Assembly: GCA_015183035.1 (NCBI GenBank)
Contig: JACZZP010000002.1
Coordinates: 682,001 to 746,000, forward strand
DNA from: Meloidogyne chitwoodi
Lineage: Eukaryota; Nematoda; Chromadorea; Rhabditida; Meloidogynidae
DNA length: 64,000 nucleotides
Reading direction: 5' to 3'
The position numbers and the translations under genes are program-made. Below, piece after piece: positions 37,627 through 51,100 of this stretch. The notes under the pieces are model-generated. The model was not told the origin of the DNA, searched no databases, and worked only from the letters and a program-made list of their open reading frames with translations. Position 1 is the stretch's first letter, and each line of letters starts with the position of its first letter.

Positions 37627-37864
37627 TGTTTAAATAATTTGTAAAATCAAAAATATTTCTTGAAATGTTAAAAATATGAAACCGAAAACAATAAAAATAT
37701 TAAAAATATAATTGATATAACCAATAAACACCACTAATCGTACATATTTATTCAAAAAAAAAATAATGTCATATTTACGTCAAAAAATCGAAAACATAAA
37801 AAGAAACAAAAGTCCAATCCAGATAACATTTGAAGCTGAGATGCTACCAATAATCAAAAAACGA
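37627..37864 (-). promoter_or_regulatory. Short gap between SUMO and Argonaute (possible operon spacer)
   Basis: 238 bp between the SUMO stop and the Argonaute start on the same strand. Read on the minus strand, AACATTTCAAG about 36 bp before the Argonaute ATG could serve as a trans-splice acceptor. The spacing suits a nematode operon but does not prove one. Confidence 0.35.
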
Positions 37865-38411
37865 TCAGATGTACACAGCGCACATGCCACCCAACTGCTC
37901 TTGATAGACCTATAAAATAAAGTTTAAAGAAATTATAGTAAAAATAGGGCTCCTTTTAATTTTCCAAAGTGTCCCTTATTTATTCCCTGAAATCAGATAA
38001 ATAAAGGAATTGGTTGAAAATTTTAGCTACTGAAACCCAATTCTTAATACAAATAATAACCTCAATAACATCATCCTCCTCCATTTCCAAGCTCTTTGGT
38101 GTATCTTCGTCATTCACACGTCTGCCATCAAACAAAAATCGCAGCGTATTGACCTTTAAAACATTTCATGATTATTTATTATTATCAACAAACCGCAACA
38201 CCGGTACGCTCAGCGTATGCCTTCTTGAGTTTTCCCATACTAGTTCCAAACTTAACTCGGAAATGGACCTCATTGGAATCCTAAACTTGAATATAAACTG
38301 CCTTAAAAGAAAAAACAAAACCTGTCCAACAACTTTAATCTTGATGTATTCAGCTGCTTGTTGAGTAGTTTCACCAGAAACAGCGGTAGTGTTGTTATCT
38401 GCGTCAGCCAT
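37865..38411 (-). CDS. smo-1: SUMO (small ubiquitin-like modifier)
   Basis: Four exons give 104 residues from ATG 38411 to TGA 37865-37867. The body follows SUMO closely: [65 protein letters not shown]. The Gly-Gly of QLGG is followed by a six-residue tail (MCAVYI) that a Ulp/SENP protease must remove before the protein can be attached to lysines. Role: conjugated by UBA2/AOS1 and UBC9 to nuclear proteins in mitosis and transcription. The N-terminus ([17 protein letters not shown]) is the usual flexible arm. It is much closer to SUMO than to ubiquitin. Only one SUMO gene is seen here. Confidence 0.96.
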
Positions 38412-38945
38412 TTTATACTTTTATTTAATATTTACGTAAAACAATAATTTCTAAAGCTAAAATCAAATGTTAATTGATTATACAGCGAAAATCGCAAAGA
38501 GCAATTGCAAAGCTTGGATAAATTTAGAAAGTAAAACCCACTCGAAGAGTTACACCGAGAAATTCGTGTAACCATTAAATTAATAATTTTAAGTATAAGA
38601 CATCTACACTTAAAACTAGAAAAAGCATCATAGAATACAACTATTTATACAGTAAAGGCATTGAATCGATATAGTTAAATCGATAAATCAATAAATAGGT
38701 AGTGGCCAGTTTAGAAAAGCCGGTTCAGAGCATGACTTCTAAATAGCCTTTCAGTGTTAACCAAAAGAGGGGACACTTAAGAGTACGTACAAAAAAGCCT
38801 TAAATTTTTAATATTTTAAAGAATAAAAAGTTCTAGAATCATCGACAATTTTGATAGATTTAGCTTTACTAATTAATAAAACAATTATATACATAATTTA
38901 ATACATATGTATATTATTTGAGAAAAACCAAGCAAAATTATTATT
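38412..38945. other. Intergenic, SUMO promoter side and kinase 3' flank; no gene seen
   Basis: AT-rich, no frame. The SUMO promoter should lie near 38412-38600. A TCGATATAGTTAAATCGATA imperfect repeat is seen near 38664. Confidence 0.4.
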
Positions 38946-40691
38946 TTATTTTTTCTTCTTTTTCTTCATTTCATCAATATTTCCCCCATCTAATTCCATA
39001 GTCCATCCTGTTGATTCTTCTGACAATTCATATGTATCAGATGATCCAGTTCCAGCCTTATCAAATTGTGCTTTAGTGTCTTGTTTGCTTCTTTTTTTTG
39101 CTGTTCTTCTATTAATCTAAATATAAAATTAAATTTTAATTAATTTAATTATTTTACATTAGTTTCCCAATCCATTTTTTGACTTTCATTTACACTTCGC
39201 ACTTTCATCATTTGGAGAAAGGCATGTTCCAACCCTTCATAGTCAGGCCTTTGATAGTAATTTAATGTTCGAAGATTGTCCATAATTACTGAGAAAGTCA
39301 TTGGACATGACTAAAAACATTTTTTAATTTTTCTTTTTCAAAATATATTAACTTACAAACATATATTCTGCATCTTCTAACTTTTCTTTCAATACTCCAG
39401 TTTCTTTACGATCTTTGCCAAACCATGGTAAGGATCCAACAGTCAAATCAACCAGCATGTAAATGAGACCCCTAAATATTTGAGTTTAAAAATATTTTAT
39501 AAAATTTTTATAAACTTTGTCTCTCATTCTTACCATATATCGTCGTGTCTTCCATGTTCTTTTCTCTGATGGGCTAAAAAAATAATTTTAAATTAAAAAA
39601 AATATATATATTCAAACCATTTAAACTGCAATAACCAGGAGTTCCTCGAAATGGGACATCATCTCTTGGCTTTCTTATTTTCATTCGTCCTCTCCTTTTT
39701 AGCGATCGTGACAACCCAAAATCGAGAAGATAAATGCGTCGAGGATTTTCATGGCCAATGGCAAAGTTGCCAGGCTTAATGTCACGATGGATGAAATAAA
39801 CGCTGTGCAAAAAGGCTATGCCCTTAAAATTAAAAAAAAAAATTCAATAAATTTATCTTAAAGCTTATAAAAATAATATCTCTTGATTACTAACCAACCC
39901 GAATAGCTTGAAGTCCAATACGCAAAACTGTCCCAACTTTAAAGCTGAACGTTGGCTGCTCGTCTTGTAATTTGCTCAAAGATTCACTGAGAAGCCCCAT
40001 CACAAGAACACGGAAACCTTCAAAAATAAATGATATTTGCAACTAAAAAAAATTGAAAAAAAAAACCTGGACATTTCCCATATTGTATGAATGGTGCAGC
40101 AAACGGCGAAAATTGTAGTCGTTTAAGAACCAAAGATTCTAATGGCAATAACTGGTCTCTTTTCTTTATATCAGTCCTCTCAATCTTCATAGCATATTCC
40201 TCACCACTTTTAGTAATAACTTTATAGACAACACCACAACCACCTTTAAAAATTTATTTATTTTTTTTTAATTTAAAAAAATCAAAACCTTCTCCCAATC
40301 GTTTCACTATTTTATAATTGCCAACAAGTGACCCAACAGATAGTCGCATAAGATTGTCGTCTGAAGGATGAGGTTTTGCCATTTTATTTGGATCTTCTTT
40401 TGCAGGTTCAGATATGTTCGCTGGTGTTGGCCAATCAGATCCTGCCAAACTTGTAGAAGACAATGGTGGAGTTACTTTCCTAGGAATTGACTCACTTCGA
40501 GATTCAGAATTGATTAGCTTAGAAGAGCTTGTTTTATGCGAAACCTTCTTTCTTCTAAGACTTGATGGAATCTTCATAACACGAAGCTTCCTCCGTCTGC
40601 AGCACTGAGCAAAAATCAAAATTGTTGAAGCTAAAGTCGTTAGAAAAGCTAATTTAGCAAAATAGAAGAAAAAAGATGGCCACCAGTTCAT
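38946..40691 (-). CDS. CK1-group protein kinase, TTBK/TTBL-like, with N-terminal membrane anchor
   Basis: Start ATG 40691 (the first in frame); stop TAA 38946-38948. Residues 1-30 form a hydrophobic segment (FFFYFAKLAFLTTLASTILI) followed by CCRRRK, so the protein probably sits in a membrane with the kinase domain in the cytosol. The kinase domain opens YKIVKRLGEGGCGVVYKV and has AMKIE (catalytic Lys), FIHRDIKPGNFAIG, LLDFGLSR and FRGTPGYCSLNAHQRKEHGRHDD. The last of these, with SLPWFGKDRKETGVLKEK, is typical of tau-tubulin-kinase-like worm kinases. It ends in a lysine tail. All catalytic residues are present. The membrane anchor is unusual for this family. Its anchor exon is copied twice in the palindrome just upstream. 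Confidence 0.87.
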
Positions 40692-41050
40692 AAATAACAA
40701 ATACAAGAAACGTTAGAGTAGTAGTAGAAGTTAATTAAATGACTTAAAGTTTAAGGTTTTTATAGTAAAATTTTAAAGAATTTTTATATTTGAAAGCGAT
40801 TTTTAAATTAATTTAAAAATTTTAGAAATTGATATTTTTAAAATACTAGTAAATAAATAATATATATTCCTCTGATTTGTTACTAAAATGCTCATTGATA
40901 CGCCTTTACTTGGATGTCGTCAAGTGAGATTAAAAGTTAAAATCTCAAAAATCAGTGCCAAAAATACTTTAAACTGAATAGAAGCAAAAAATATTCTCAA
41001 AAATTATTTTTCTAAAAATAAAAAAAAATAAAAAATTAATTTAAAAATAT
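40692..41050. other. Kinase promoter side; no gene seen
   Basis: About 360 bp of AT-rich DNA between the kinase start and the palindrome, with no reading frame. Confidence 0.4.
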
Positions 41051-41209
41051 AATTTTATTGATTTATTCATTTATTAAATTTGATTTTGTTAATTGCATTT
41101 GATTAGAATAGTTTCAATAAAAACTATAATTATTTACATAATTTCTGCTATAACACTTTATTTTTCACTTAAAATTTTAGGTATTATATTTCTAACACAT
41201 TTCATCGTC

Positions 41210-41515
41210 ATGGCTTATTTCTTAACTATTATCGTCGGTTTCGCTAACCTTGCTGCTTTATTTGTAACGACTTACATTTTCTTGGCATCTCAGTGTTGTA
41301 AGAAGAGTAATAAAGTTAACAAAAAAATACAACGAAGTCAGATACAAGTAATGGACCAACACAAAGTTCTTCCTTAGAGTCTACAACTATTTCTATTCAT
41401 AAAGACGTTAAGGCATATTTTGGAAAAAGTGATAGTTTGACGGTATTACTAAATAATTAAATTTTAAAAGATTTTTTTAGTCTGCTGATTTTGATGGAGG
41501 CAAAGATTATAGGGA
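41210..41515 (+). pseudogene. Truncated copy of the kinase membrane-anchor exon, left arm
   Basis: ATG 41210, directly after a TTTTAG acceptor-like site, encodes MAYFLTIIVGFANLAALFVT and then SQCCKKSNK. This aligns with FAKLAFLTTLASTILIFAQCCRRRK of the kinase. The frame then hits TAG at 41375; one extra base in the A7 run (about 41322-41328) would keep it open through a serine/threonine-rich stretch and an intron to SADFDGGKDY. There is no kinase domain. Both arms carry the same A7, so the shift predates the inverted duplication, or this is a real short protein of 55-60 residues. Unresolved. Confidence 0.6.
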
Positions 41516-41676
41516 GAATTCTCCTAAATATGGTGTTGAGTTTTTTCTCGTCTTGTCTGCGGCGAATAATGGTTTATAATTTCTCAATTCTTTTATTTAC
41601 TAATTCATATATTTAGGTGAAGGGCTCATCTGCAACATTTATGCAAGCTTTTCAGAAGAAAAAGCATAGTGTATTA

Positions 41677-41982
41677 TCCCTATAATCTTTGCCTCCATCA
41701 AAATCAGCAGACTAAAAAAATCTTTTAAAATTTAATTATTTAGTAATACCGTCAAACTATCACTTTTTCCAAAATATGCCTTAACGTCTTTATGAATAGA
41801 AATAGTTGTAGACTCTAAGGAAGAACTTTGTGTTGGTCCATTACTTGTATCTGACTTCGTTGTATTTTTTTGTTAACTTTATTACTCTTCTTACAACACT
41901 GAGATGCCAAGAAAATGTAAGTCGTTACAAATAAAGCAGCAAGGTTAGCGAAACCGACGATAATAGTTAAGAAATAAGCCAT
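41677..41982 (-). pseudogene. Truncated copy of the kinase membrane-anchor exon, right arm
   Basis: Mirror copy of the left-arm reading frame on the minus strand, ATG 41982. It has the same A7 run and the same apparent frameshift. It lies between the dynein 3' end and the left copy, without any downstream kinase exons. Confidence 0.6.
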
Positions 41983-42141
41983 GACGATGAAATGTGTTAG
42001 AAATATAATAGCTAAAATTTTAAGTGAAAAATAAAGTGTTATAGCAGAAATTATGTAAATAATTAATAGATTGAAACTATTCTAATCAAATGCAATTAAC
42101 AAAATCAAATTTAATAAATCAATAAAATTAAAAAATCAAAA

Positions 42142-45100
42142 TTAAAGGGACGAATTAGTCAGGATGGCTACGCCCCGCTGACTGAGCAAGGACCTATCAA
42201 AATTATCGGGAAAAAAATATAATTCAAAAAGAAACTGTGCACGATTTGCATATAAATAAACAGGAACAGAAACAACTTCATTCTTTTTCTGCTTTTCTAA
42301 TGTCCACACAAATTGAAGTTTATCCACTCCAGAATGAATACTATCTGTCAGCTTGATTTTGTTGGGAGATTCACAGTTAATTCCAACCGCCAGAAGACCT
42401 GGAAATTTTCAAAAAAAAAATTTTGCAACGTTTTTCAATAATTTAACCTGTGAGTGAAAAACTGGTTGGCCCTTGTTGTTCAACATCCCTTCTATTATTT
42501 CCAACAGTGCGGACATGCATATTTAACTGTTCTAAAGACCATCCATTAGTTTGCGCGACATATTGACGAGTTGCAGTGATATAGGCTTCCGGAAAGAACA
42601 TTCCTCCAAGCCAGACGTTTTCTGCCCTCAGATTATCAGATCGCGAAAAGCGATCTAGTTGTTTAACACGTTCTTTAAGATCATTCATCCACTCGTGAGC
42701 AATCACATCAGGAGGAGTTGTATATTGCTTCCAGCTCACCGGCACCTGTTTGCTTTTGACAAGAGCAGCAATTAACGCACGAGTGTGGTTGTTTTGTTTA
42801 TGTTTGCCATCGCAGATTTCAAGTAGTTCCGTTAAATCTCGACGGATCTAAACATCGTTTTTATTCAAAATATTAAAATAACAACCTCATTAAGCAACCG
42901 AGAGCCCAAGTTTATTTCACGTTCAAAGAACCGGAAGATTGGATCTTTAACATTTTCTTTGGTGCGACGCAATTTGCAAATCTCCTTTAAATTAAAAAAA
43001 ACTCAAACAGTTTAGTTAAGAATTTACCATTGGAAGATCAGCCAACCAAACTTGACAATGCTCTTTAAGAATGACCATCCATGAGGGCGCTACTTTGTTC
43101 CGCAATGAGCTATCCATTTCTTCATAGGCAAGTTCATCATCGGACATTTTGAGCATTTTGCGAAGCAGTTCCTGACCTTAAAAATAACAAATTTAAAAAT
43201 TTTGTACAAGAAACATGCCTCTTTCTGTGAGAAGCACTTTCTCTGCATTATTTGGAAGACCAATCCAACTTGGCATTTGAGCGGCTTTTATTTGATGAAC
43301 CCAATTAATTAGACTATCCTTTGTTGAATTTTCATCAGGAGCAACTAACGGAGTAGAACTACCATCAAGATCTTCAATGAGAACAAAATTTGAATCAAAA
43401 AAGCATTGAGTGAATAATTTGTTCAAGAATGTTTCCAGTAAATTCTAAAAATATATTAAATTTTAACATGTTTAATTAACCTGGTCGAATCGGTTATCGA
43501 TTTTTCCACCATAAATGCATTGCGACAATAATGAATGCAAAGCCAACCATGGTAGTTTAGATGGTTTCACATTACTTCGACCCTAAAATTTTTCATTAAT
43601 ACCATTACATTTTATTTGCAATTAAAAATATTTGAAAAAGTAAACCTGAGCAATTGAATCCACTGATTGATCTAATGTATCACAAGCAACACGAAGATCA
43701 GCATCCGAAAATTCATATGAATTTGCCCATCCAAGTGGTTTGTATCTCAAGCGTTCTTGAACAATGGCATGGAACCAACACAACAAAAAGTATAGCCGAG
43801 AACGTTCAGCAGGATTCTTCGCAATTTTTTGAGGTGATATTGAAGACAGAGAGCGCAACAAGTTAGCCTTTAGACCAGTTGAAGGCTCAAAAACAAGAAC
43901 ACGTGAAGCCTGATGAATTGAGAGATTATTTAAATTATTTATTGCAAAATAAAATAACCTGAATCATTGAAACAGGAAGTTTAGAGTTAATTTCAGCAGT
44001 TAAAAACAGACGGAAATTATTGTGTGGCTTTAAATTATGCAATTTCTTCTCTAAATGTGTAAGCCAATCTGTTGCTAGATGAACGTTCTTGAGCAACATC
44101 CAACGACCATTCCTGCTCGCAGTATCAAGCGCTTTATCAGCTTGATCAAATCCTTCAGAAGATCCAATTGCGATTGAAACCATATCTTTGTAGTTCATTT
44201 CAACAGCCAGATCCTCTACACGTCCAGAGACATCATAACCAACTGCAGAACATAAAAGTACAGGTACCTTGCTTTTGATCTGAATTAAAAACCCCCTTAT
44301 AAGATATAATAAAATAAATAAAAACCTCGTGTTCAATAACTTCACGAAGATTTAACACTTTGTCCTGAAGCATGAACTCATTACCAAAAGTTGCAGCAAT
44401 AAGCAAATGCGCAGAAGCAAGCAATCTATCCGGCCTCAATGTATAGATGACAATGAATTCATTAAGTGCCTTTGCAATTGCTGCAATATGTTAAAGATTA
44501 GAAATTTATTAAGGATATAATTAACGATTTCCGAGCTCTTTAGTTGTCCATATTTCAGGAACAGAATTTTCTGGTTGATCAGATCGTAGCCATTCAGTCA
44601 GATCCTCAGTAGATACAGTTGTTTTAAATTTTTCAATACATTCCTTGAATGCTGGCAACTTTGAAAGCAAAATAAGTGAAAATATTTGTTGTTCATTCAA
44701 TGGTGGAATGACAATTTGTTTTGAACTCTGACTTGCTGTAGTTTTGAGTTGAAGCTTTGAAGAATAAAGAAGTAAATAATCAAACTCTTCTTCGAATTTG
44801 TTCGAAGCTGTACAACGCAAATATATTCGTAAGAGAAGAAGAGCCAACAAAATTTTGTCGATGTGCATCATACCATGAGAGACTCTCGAATAAGTCAACT
44901 AAAATATTAAATTTAAAAAGAGAATGTATTTTTGGAAGGAATCAGAATGAAAAAGGCATAATTTAATATTAAATAAGAGAGAATACCGAAAATAAATCCT
45001 GAAGAATGATTGAAAGACGAGTATGATGGTCTTTCACTCCAGACAATCTAGATGATTTCAAAGCATTTGTGAAGATGTCCAAAAGAAAATCAAGTGAATA

Positions 45101-48100
45101 ATTGTAAAGAAGATGAATCTCATCCAATTGATGCAACATCATATAAATGTAAGAACAGGCAGTAGCCAATTTGTTGTATTCTTGAGAAACACGATCGACC
45201 TAATGTAAGAATTTTTTTAAATAATGAAACACAAAATCAACCTCCTTAATGACTTCATCAGTTTCGGACGACTTCCTTTGAACTTCCTTTGCCTCATTTT
45301 TAAGTTTTTCCAAAGTTGCTATAACTGAATCATCATCAAGGATCTTTCCTTTTGAATCATTTAGCGCACTCAATAAAGCTTTCTCCAATTGCCTAAGTCT
45401 GACTGCAAATTCCCCTTGTAATTTGAGTAGATTGTTTCGCTTCTCTTCAATATCTGGACGTTCACTATGAAGAACCTGATTAAGGCACTGAAGCTCCAAA
45501 CTTGACTTAGTTATCGTAAAGTTAACAAAAGTGACGCGAGAACAAACATCAGATGGAAATTCAACCTACAAGAACAATTCTAAATTTAAAAAAAATAAGA
45601 GATATACCGAAGAATCTCTTGTAAATAGAAATATTTTAAATGCTGGTGAGAGATCAATATCTTGATCTCCAATTGTAATAAGCACACGGCCACTTGATCT
45701 CTTGACTTCTCTGTTCAAAACAGGATTCAAAATTGGATCGTAAGACTCAACGTCTTGGACCAATAATGTTGTCCCGAAACGCAATGCTGATTCGAGTGTT
45801 TTTCTAAAATTAGATTATCTAAATTTAAAAACAACTTAAAAATAACCTGAAAGAATTATCATTAAAACTGGTCTTTTGAACAGTAATTTTCTGGTCTCTG
45901 TTGTTAGAAAATTCCTTGCAAATGTAATCAATAGATTGTCCGTTCGGATCAATAATAAGCGGAAAACGGTTAAAGTTGTGGAGCATTATTGCATTTTCAG
46001 TGCAAAGTTCATCTTTTGGCATTCCATTTGTATACCATTGTTGTCTTTCATCAGCAGTAGAGAGATACTCAATTCTAGCAAGCTCATGACGAAATATAAC
46101 ATCAGCAGTTTGTAAAATGATCATCCATTTTTGAAAAAGCTTGTCACGTAAATATTGGTCGTAATAGCCAGAATATGAAAGAAAAGCCGATGATAAAAGA
46201 ACATCACCCACAAGAGTTGCATTTTGTTGACTGAAACCTTCACGGCTAGTTTGCCAGCGATCACATTCTACTCGGAGGGATGAAAGTAATTGAGTACTTC
46301 TATCAACTTTCTTTTGAACAGCTGCAAGATTTTGTTTGATGTTTTCAGCTTCTGCAATAAGTTGAGCATATTCGTCCTTAAAGTATTTGTCATGGCATTA
46401 GAAAAAATGTACAAAATAAACCTTTAGTTTCTGGATTCTTTCTTCTAATTCTTCAATTTTCTTTTTCACATCTTCACCTGCATGCGCTTTTTGGCTAGCA
46501 TCTTGTTGAAGCCTTGAAAGCTCATTATTTAGCGGTTCCACCTTGTTCAACATTTTAGCATAAGAAAGTTGTGCCTTTGACCATTTTACAAGAGGACCAC
46601 AAGCAACACTAGCACGATGGACCTAAACAAATAATAAGAACAAATTTAAAATATAACCATGTACCTTTTCATACTCCCAATCTGGATTGTTAACAAACGG
46701 CTTCATTTTGTCAGTAATTTCTGGAGTAATTGCTTCTGTGTTGAATTGAACAATCCTCGGGATGAAATCTTCTTTTACCAAAATTCCACGAATTTCTCTC
46801 CAACTGCTAACTTTTTCACCAAGCAATAAACAAATAGCTTCAACAGCAAGTTTAACAGCATTCGGCGGAGAGGCCATTGAACGAACCTCAACGAGCTGCT
46901 GTTTCTTTATACCAGAAACAGCGCTTTTGGCTTCTTCTACAGCAGGTAACACCTAAAAATAAAATTTGATAAAAATCTAAAAATGAAATCATACATCGGC
47001 AAGTTCTTTTTCCACTTCAGCTTTTTTTATTTCAATCATCTTCTTTTCGTTACGAATTTGTTCTTGCAATGTTTCGGATTTTCTCTTTTCATTTTCTGCT
47101 TCCCTCTGATCGGCTAACATCTGTTGCAACTTTTCATTAGCTTGAATCTGTTTTGTTCGCAATTCCTCACTTTTTTCACTCAATGAAACTTTTAATTCAG
47201 TGACTTCTTTTTCAGTTTCTTGAATCTTTTTCAAGCCATTCTCAAGATGTATTTTCTCCTCGGTCAATTCCTAAAAATAGCAATGTTTATAAAAATTTAA
47301 CAAAAATTAGCTACTTCACGTTTTCTTTTGAACAATGTTGTAAAATGTTTGATGAAATCAAGATAATGCCGAGGTGTTGTAGCCATTACACGATGTCCTT
47401 TTCTCGCCTCAACATCATTAGTTATTTGCACTGAATTGTGAATATGCACAAAAGAATTAACAACCGCATCGCGGTAATAGATTTCTGTAGGTAAACGATC
47501 ACAACAATGCTCCATTGCAGCAGGTGGTATGTAGTCGGGTTTATCAATATCAAACATTGAAGTGAGCTGATCACCGACTTGATACAAGGATGTATTTGAC
47601 CAATCACCAAACCAATTCAAAACGCATCGATTGAATAGAGCAGGAGATGTTGATGCACGTGCACGTAAACCATCACCAGAAGGGTTCATCGTAAAGACAA
47701 TGTGAAGATTTTGAACAATCTTAAGTTGTATATATTGTTATACCATTTTGATTTAGCTACCTGTTGAGTAAACCATTTATACAGCTCCTCAGGGGAGTCA
47801 GGCATTTGACCTTGACGTTGAGCACCTTCTTTGATTTGATTAAGCAATGTGTTGTAATCATCTCCTTCAAAAAGTCCAGGAACCTCACCATTAGCTAAGA
47901 GCGTATTAAGGCGTTCCAAAAAACCAGTTTCCAGCATGTTTGACTCATCCATTATAAAACATATCTTTTCGCCTCTACAGCCTGCTCTCCGCAAAACAAG
48001 TCTAACATCCTCATCAAAGTCAGAACCCTTGTATTTTGAATGAACTTTGAGCTGAAATTATTTTTATTGGATTTAAGGTCAACTAATCCAACCTGTACAA

Positions 48101-51100
48101 CAGAATAACCATTCATCCAAGCAACAAAACGCGAAAGAGTTGTTTTTCCAGAGCCAGAAACGCCAATCAAAAGCAGATGACCCTGAGGTTGACGAAATAC
48201 ACGATCAATTCGAAGAAGATGATCAAGCATTTGATCATATAGAACAATGCCAACATCAATTTCTTCTTCATTATATTGTTTTAAACGATGAGTCACATGA
48301 TCCGCAAGTTCTTTTTGGGAAACGGGTGAATATTTCTAAATAATATTTATATAAATTTGATATTCATATTATAAAAACCTTTTTAAGCCACGAAGAATAA
48401 AGAATTGGGCGTTTCAACGCTTCACGCAAATCACATGACCCTGCAAAATATTTTCCGGCAATTTCATCAACTAATTCTTCCGTCCATTGCCTTTCTTCAT
48501 CGTGGACAAGACGGTCTTGGAAAAGTCGAAGTGCCTCATGCGCCCAAAGACGAACAAGATCATCTGTATCAACCCCGTCCATTGGTGTAATCGCTTCGTT
48601 AATTCCTCTTACCCAGCGCGTCAACTCACGTGGTGAATAAACATAGTGCGGCTGATCGTCTTGAGTGAAATGTTCCTAAATTTAAATAAAATTCTAAAAA
48701 TATTTTTTAAATTTTTAACAATAGATATAGAGTTAAATGTTAAGAATAAAATATGTTACCTGGCTTCGCTGGTAGAATTCTACAATTGCATTTGTTAGAA
48801 AAACATCTTTTCCATGTAATTGAGTGATAGACCGAAGCATTGCACGAGTAAATGTCCCATAAATTTGAATTAATGAAGTTTCACCAGGATAATCAACATA
48901 TATTACAGGAACGTGACGAAGAAATCTTGATGAAAGTGGATTCCGACCAGGATCTGTGGGTGGATTACAAGCACCAACAAATTGTATTCGTTCTAACGAA
49001 ACCCAAGCTTTGTCGCTCGTTCGGTAAAAACCATTCTGATACGACAAATCAAAAATTAATAAATAAAAAAATGAAAACCTGTTCAACTAATTGACGCATA
49101 AATGAAATGACACGCTGGGTTCCATATTTATCAAGTTGTGGTAAATTAATTTCATCACAGAATATTACAAGCCAACGAGTTATTTGAATAGGTGAGAGGA
49201 TTACACCATTAGGAGTTCGACGGAATTCACAATAATGATCAAAATTTTTCAAAAGAAGCTCCGGCGTAGTTGAAGAAGAAAAGTTTACGTTAATAACATC
49301 CATATCAGGGAACGAACTAAAAATTAGAAAAACGTGGAAAAGATTATTTAAATACCGAAGCGCTGAAAGTAACGTCATCGTTTTACCAGATCCTGGTGGA
49401 CCACAAAGCACAAGAGGTTTTCTTTCATTTAACCATACATTTAAAAGTGATTCATGGCGAACTGTATCCATTGTTGGTATAACTGTAGACGTTTCCACAA
49501 TCTTCTCTGATTGAATCTCAATATGTGGAACTTTATCAGTCCATAGCATCCAATCACCAGTAGGTGGAACATAAAAATCAATTAAAGGTAACTGTTTAAA
49601 AATAACAAATAATAATCAATTAATGTAAATTATAAGTTAAACCGATTCATTTAGAGGAGACTGAATTGTTGTTGAATTGCGAACAAAGTCGCTAAGTGCT
49701 TTGCGAGATTTCCAATTCCCATCTCCACTAAACGACCAAATGAGGTTGATAAGCATTGAACGACCAATGAAATTTTCAATTTGTTCAGACTAAATGGAAA
49801 TGTTTAAATAAAAATATATAATTACATTTGGGGGAAAATCAGGGTGATCAGCTACATATTGCAAAAGTTGTCTTATTGAGAAGTTCATCATAGAAAAGAA
49901 TGACATCAGAAGTCGTTGTTTTGTTGGATCCATAATATGGTCAAGTTGTTCGATTGCAAAGTTCAAAGCAAGAGGGACAAGCCCACCACTTTTCATGTGA
50001 CCAGAAAGTAAATCATCACAAGATTCTTGCAACTTAATTGAATTAGAAGAATTCTCAGTAAGTAAAGGAATATTTCGAAGTTGAAGATGATAACGCTCGA
50101 ATAGCATATCAGATGTTACTACATCTTCGCTGAACCAGACCATACCACAACGTGAAACTGTAGCCATAGTCGCATACTTCAAATCAGCAACCTCAAAGAT
50201 TATACGAACCTAAATAAAGTGAATAAATTTACAAGTTTACGAGTAACTAATAAAAAAGAGTGGTAACAAAAATTTCTAAACATACATTTGAAGGAATAGA
50301 AAGACGCTCTCCATTTGGTAATGTTAGAAGTTTGTTATCATCCAGCACGGAGTTAAGATTCTCAACCCATTCTGGATCGACATCACCATCAAAAATAATC
50401 CATTGACGTCGGCTTGCTTCGCCACGAACATTATCAACAATTCTTAAATGGAATATTAAAGATATTATATTATCATTAAAATCTCCTACTTTCGAATAAT
50501 ATGCGTAAAAAGTCCATCACTCCATTCTCTTGTATTTGGATCCAAAACACCATAAAGCGCATCTTTACTCATTGCTTTAGCATCGATAACATGTGAGACT
50601 CCTTCAATATTCTCCAGTTTTTCCAATGATTTGAGGAGAATTCTCCATGCTGAAGATTTTCCTGATCCACTAGATCCAACAAGCATTAATCCATGATTGA
50701 GGTTTGTTATCTGGTAGACCTGAAGAACTTTTTCCATCCAAAGTGAACCTTTTTCTCCAGCATCCTTAGAACAGCAATAATGTTCTTGCGTAGCAATTTT
50801 GACAATTTCTTCACGTAAACTTAAATAAAAAGTACATATTTAAATTAATGAATTTTTATAACTTTTGCATTGATTTTTGTTGATAGTCAACATCAGGGAA
50901 AACATCGTTTAAAAGCGATTGTAACAAAGTTATATCCTCCGATACAAGCTTTGGAGTAAGTGTCTCACAAACAGATTGAATAAGTATCTGTTGTTCAGAA
51001 AGTTGCATGGAATTAGTATCAAGATTGTTTGCAACACTATTATTTTGAATGGATTCACGCTTGATGTTTCCAGCAGACACTAAAACATTCTTAAGAGCTC

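Larger units (their letters stand above)
41051..42128. repeat. Near-perfect inverted duplication (arms about 460 bp, 161-bp spacer)
   Basis: Left arm 41051-41515 and right arm 41677-42128 are reverse complements with very few differences: an extra TTCATTTA-like stretch at the outer left edge, a local change beside CAATAAAAACTATAATT, and one G/C change at the splice-like TTTTAGGTATT. The spacer is 41516-41676. There are no terminal motifs or clear target duplication. It ends just before the dynein stop region (42142). Such arms would form a stable hairpin and a double-stranded transcript if read through. Confidence 0.93.
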
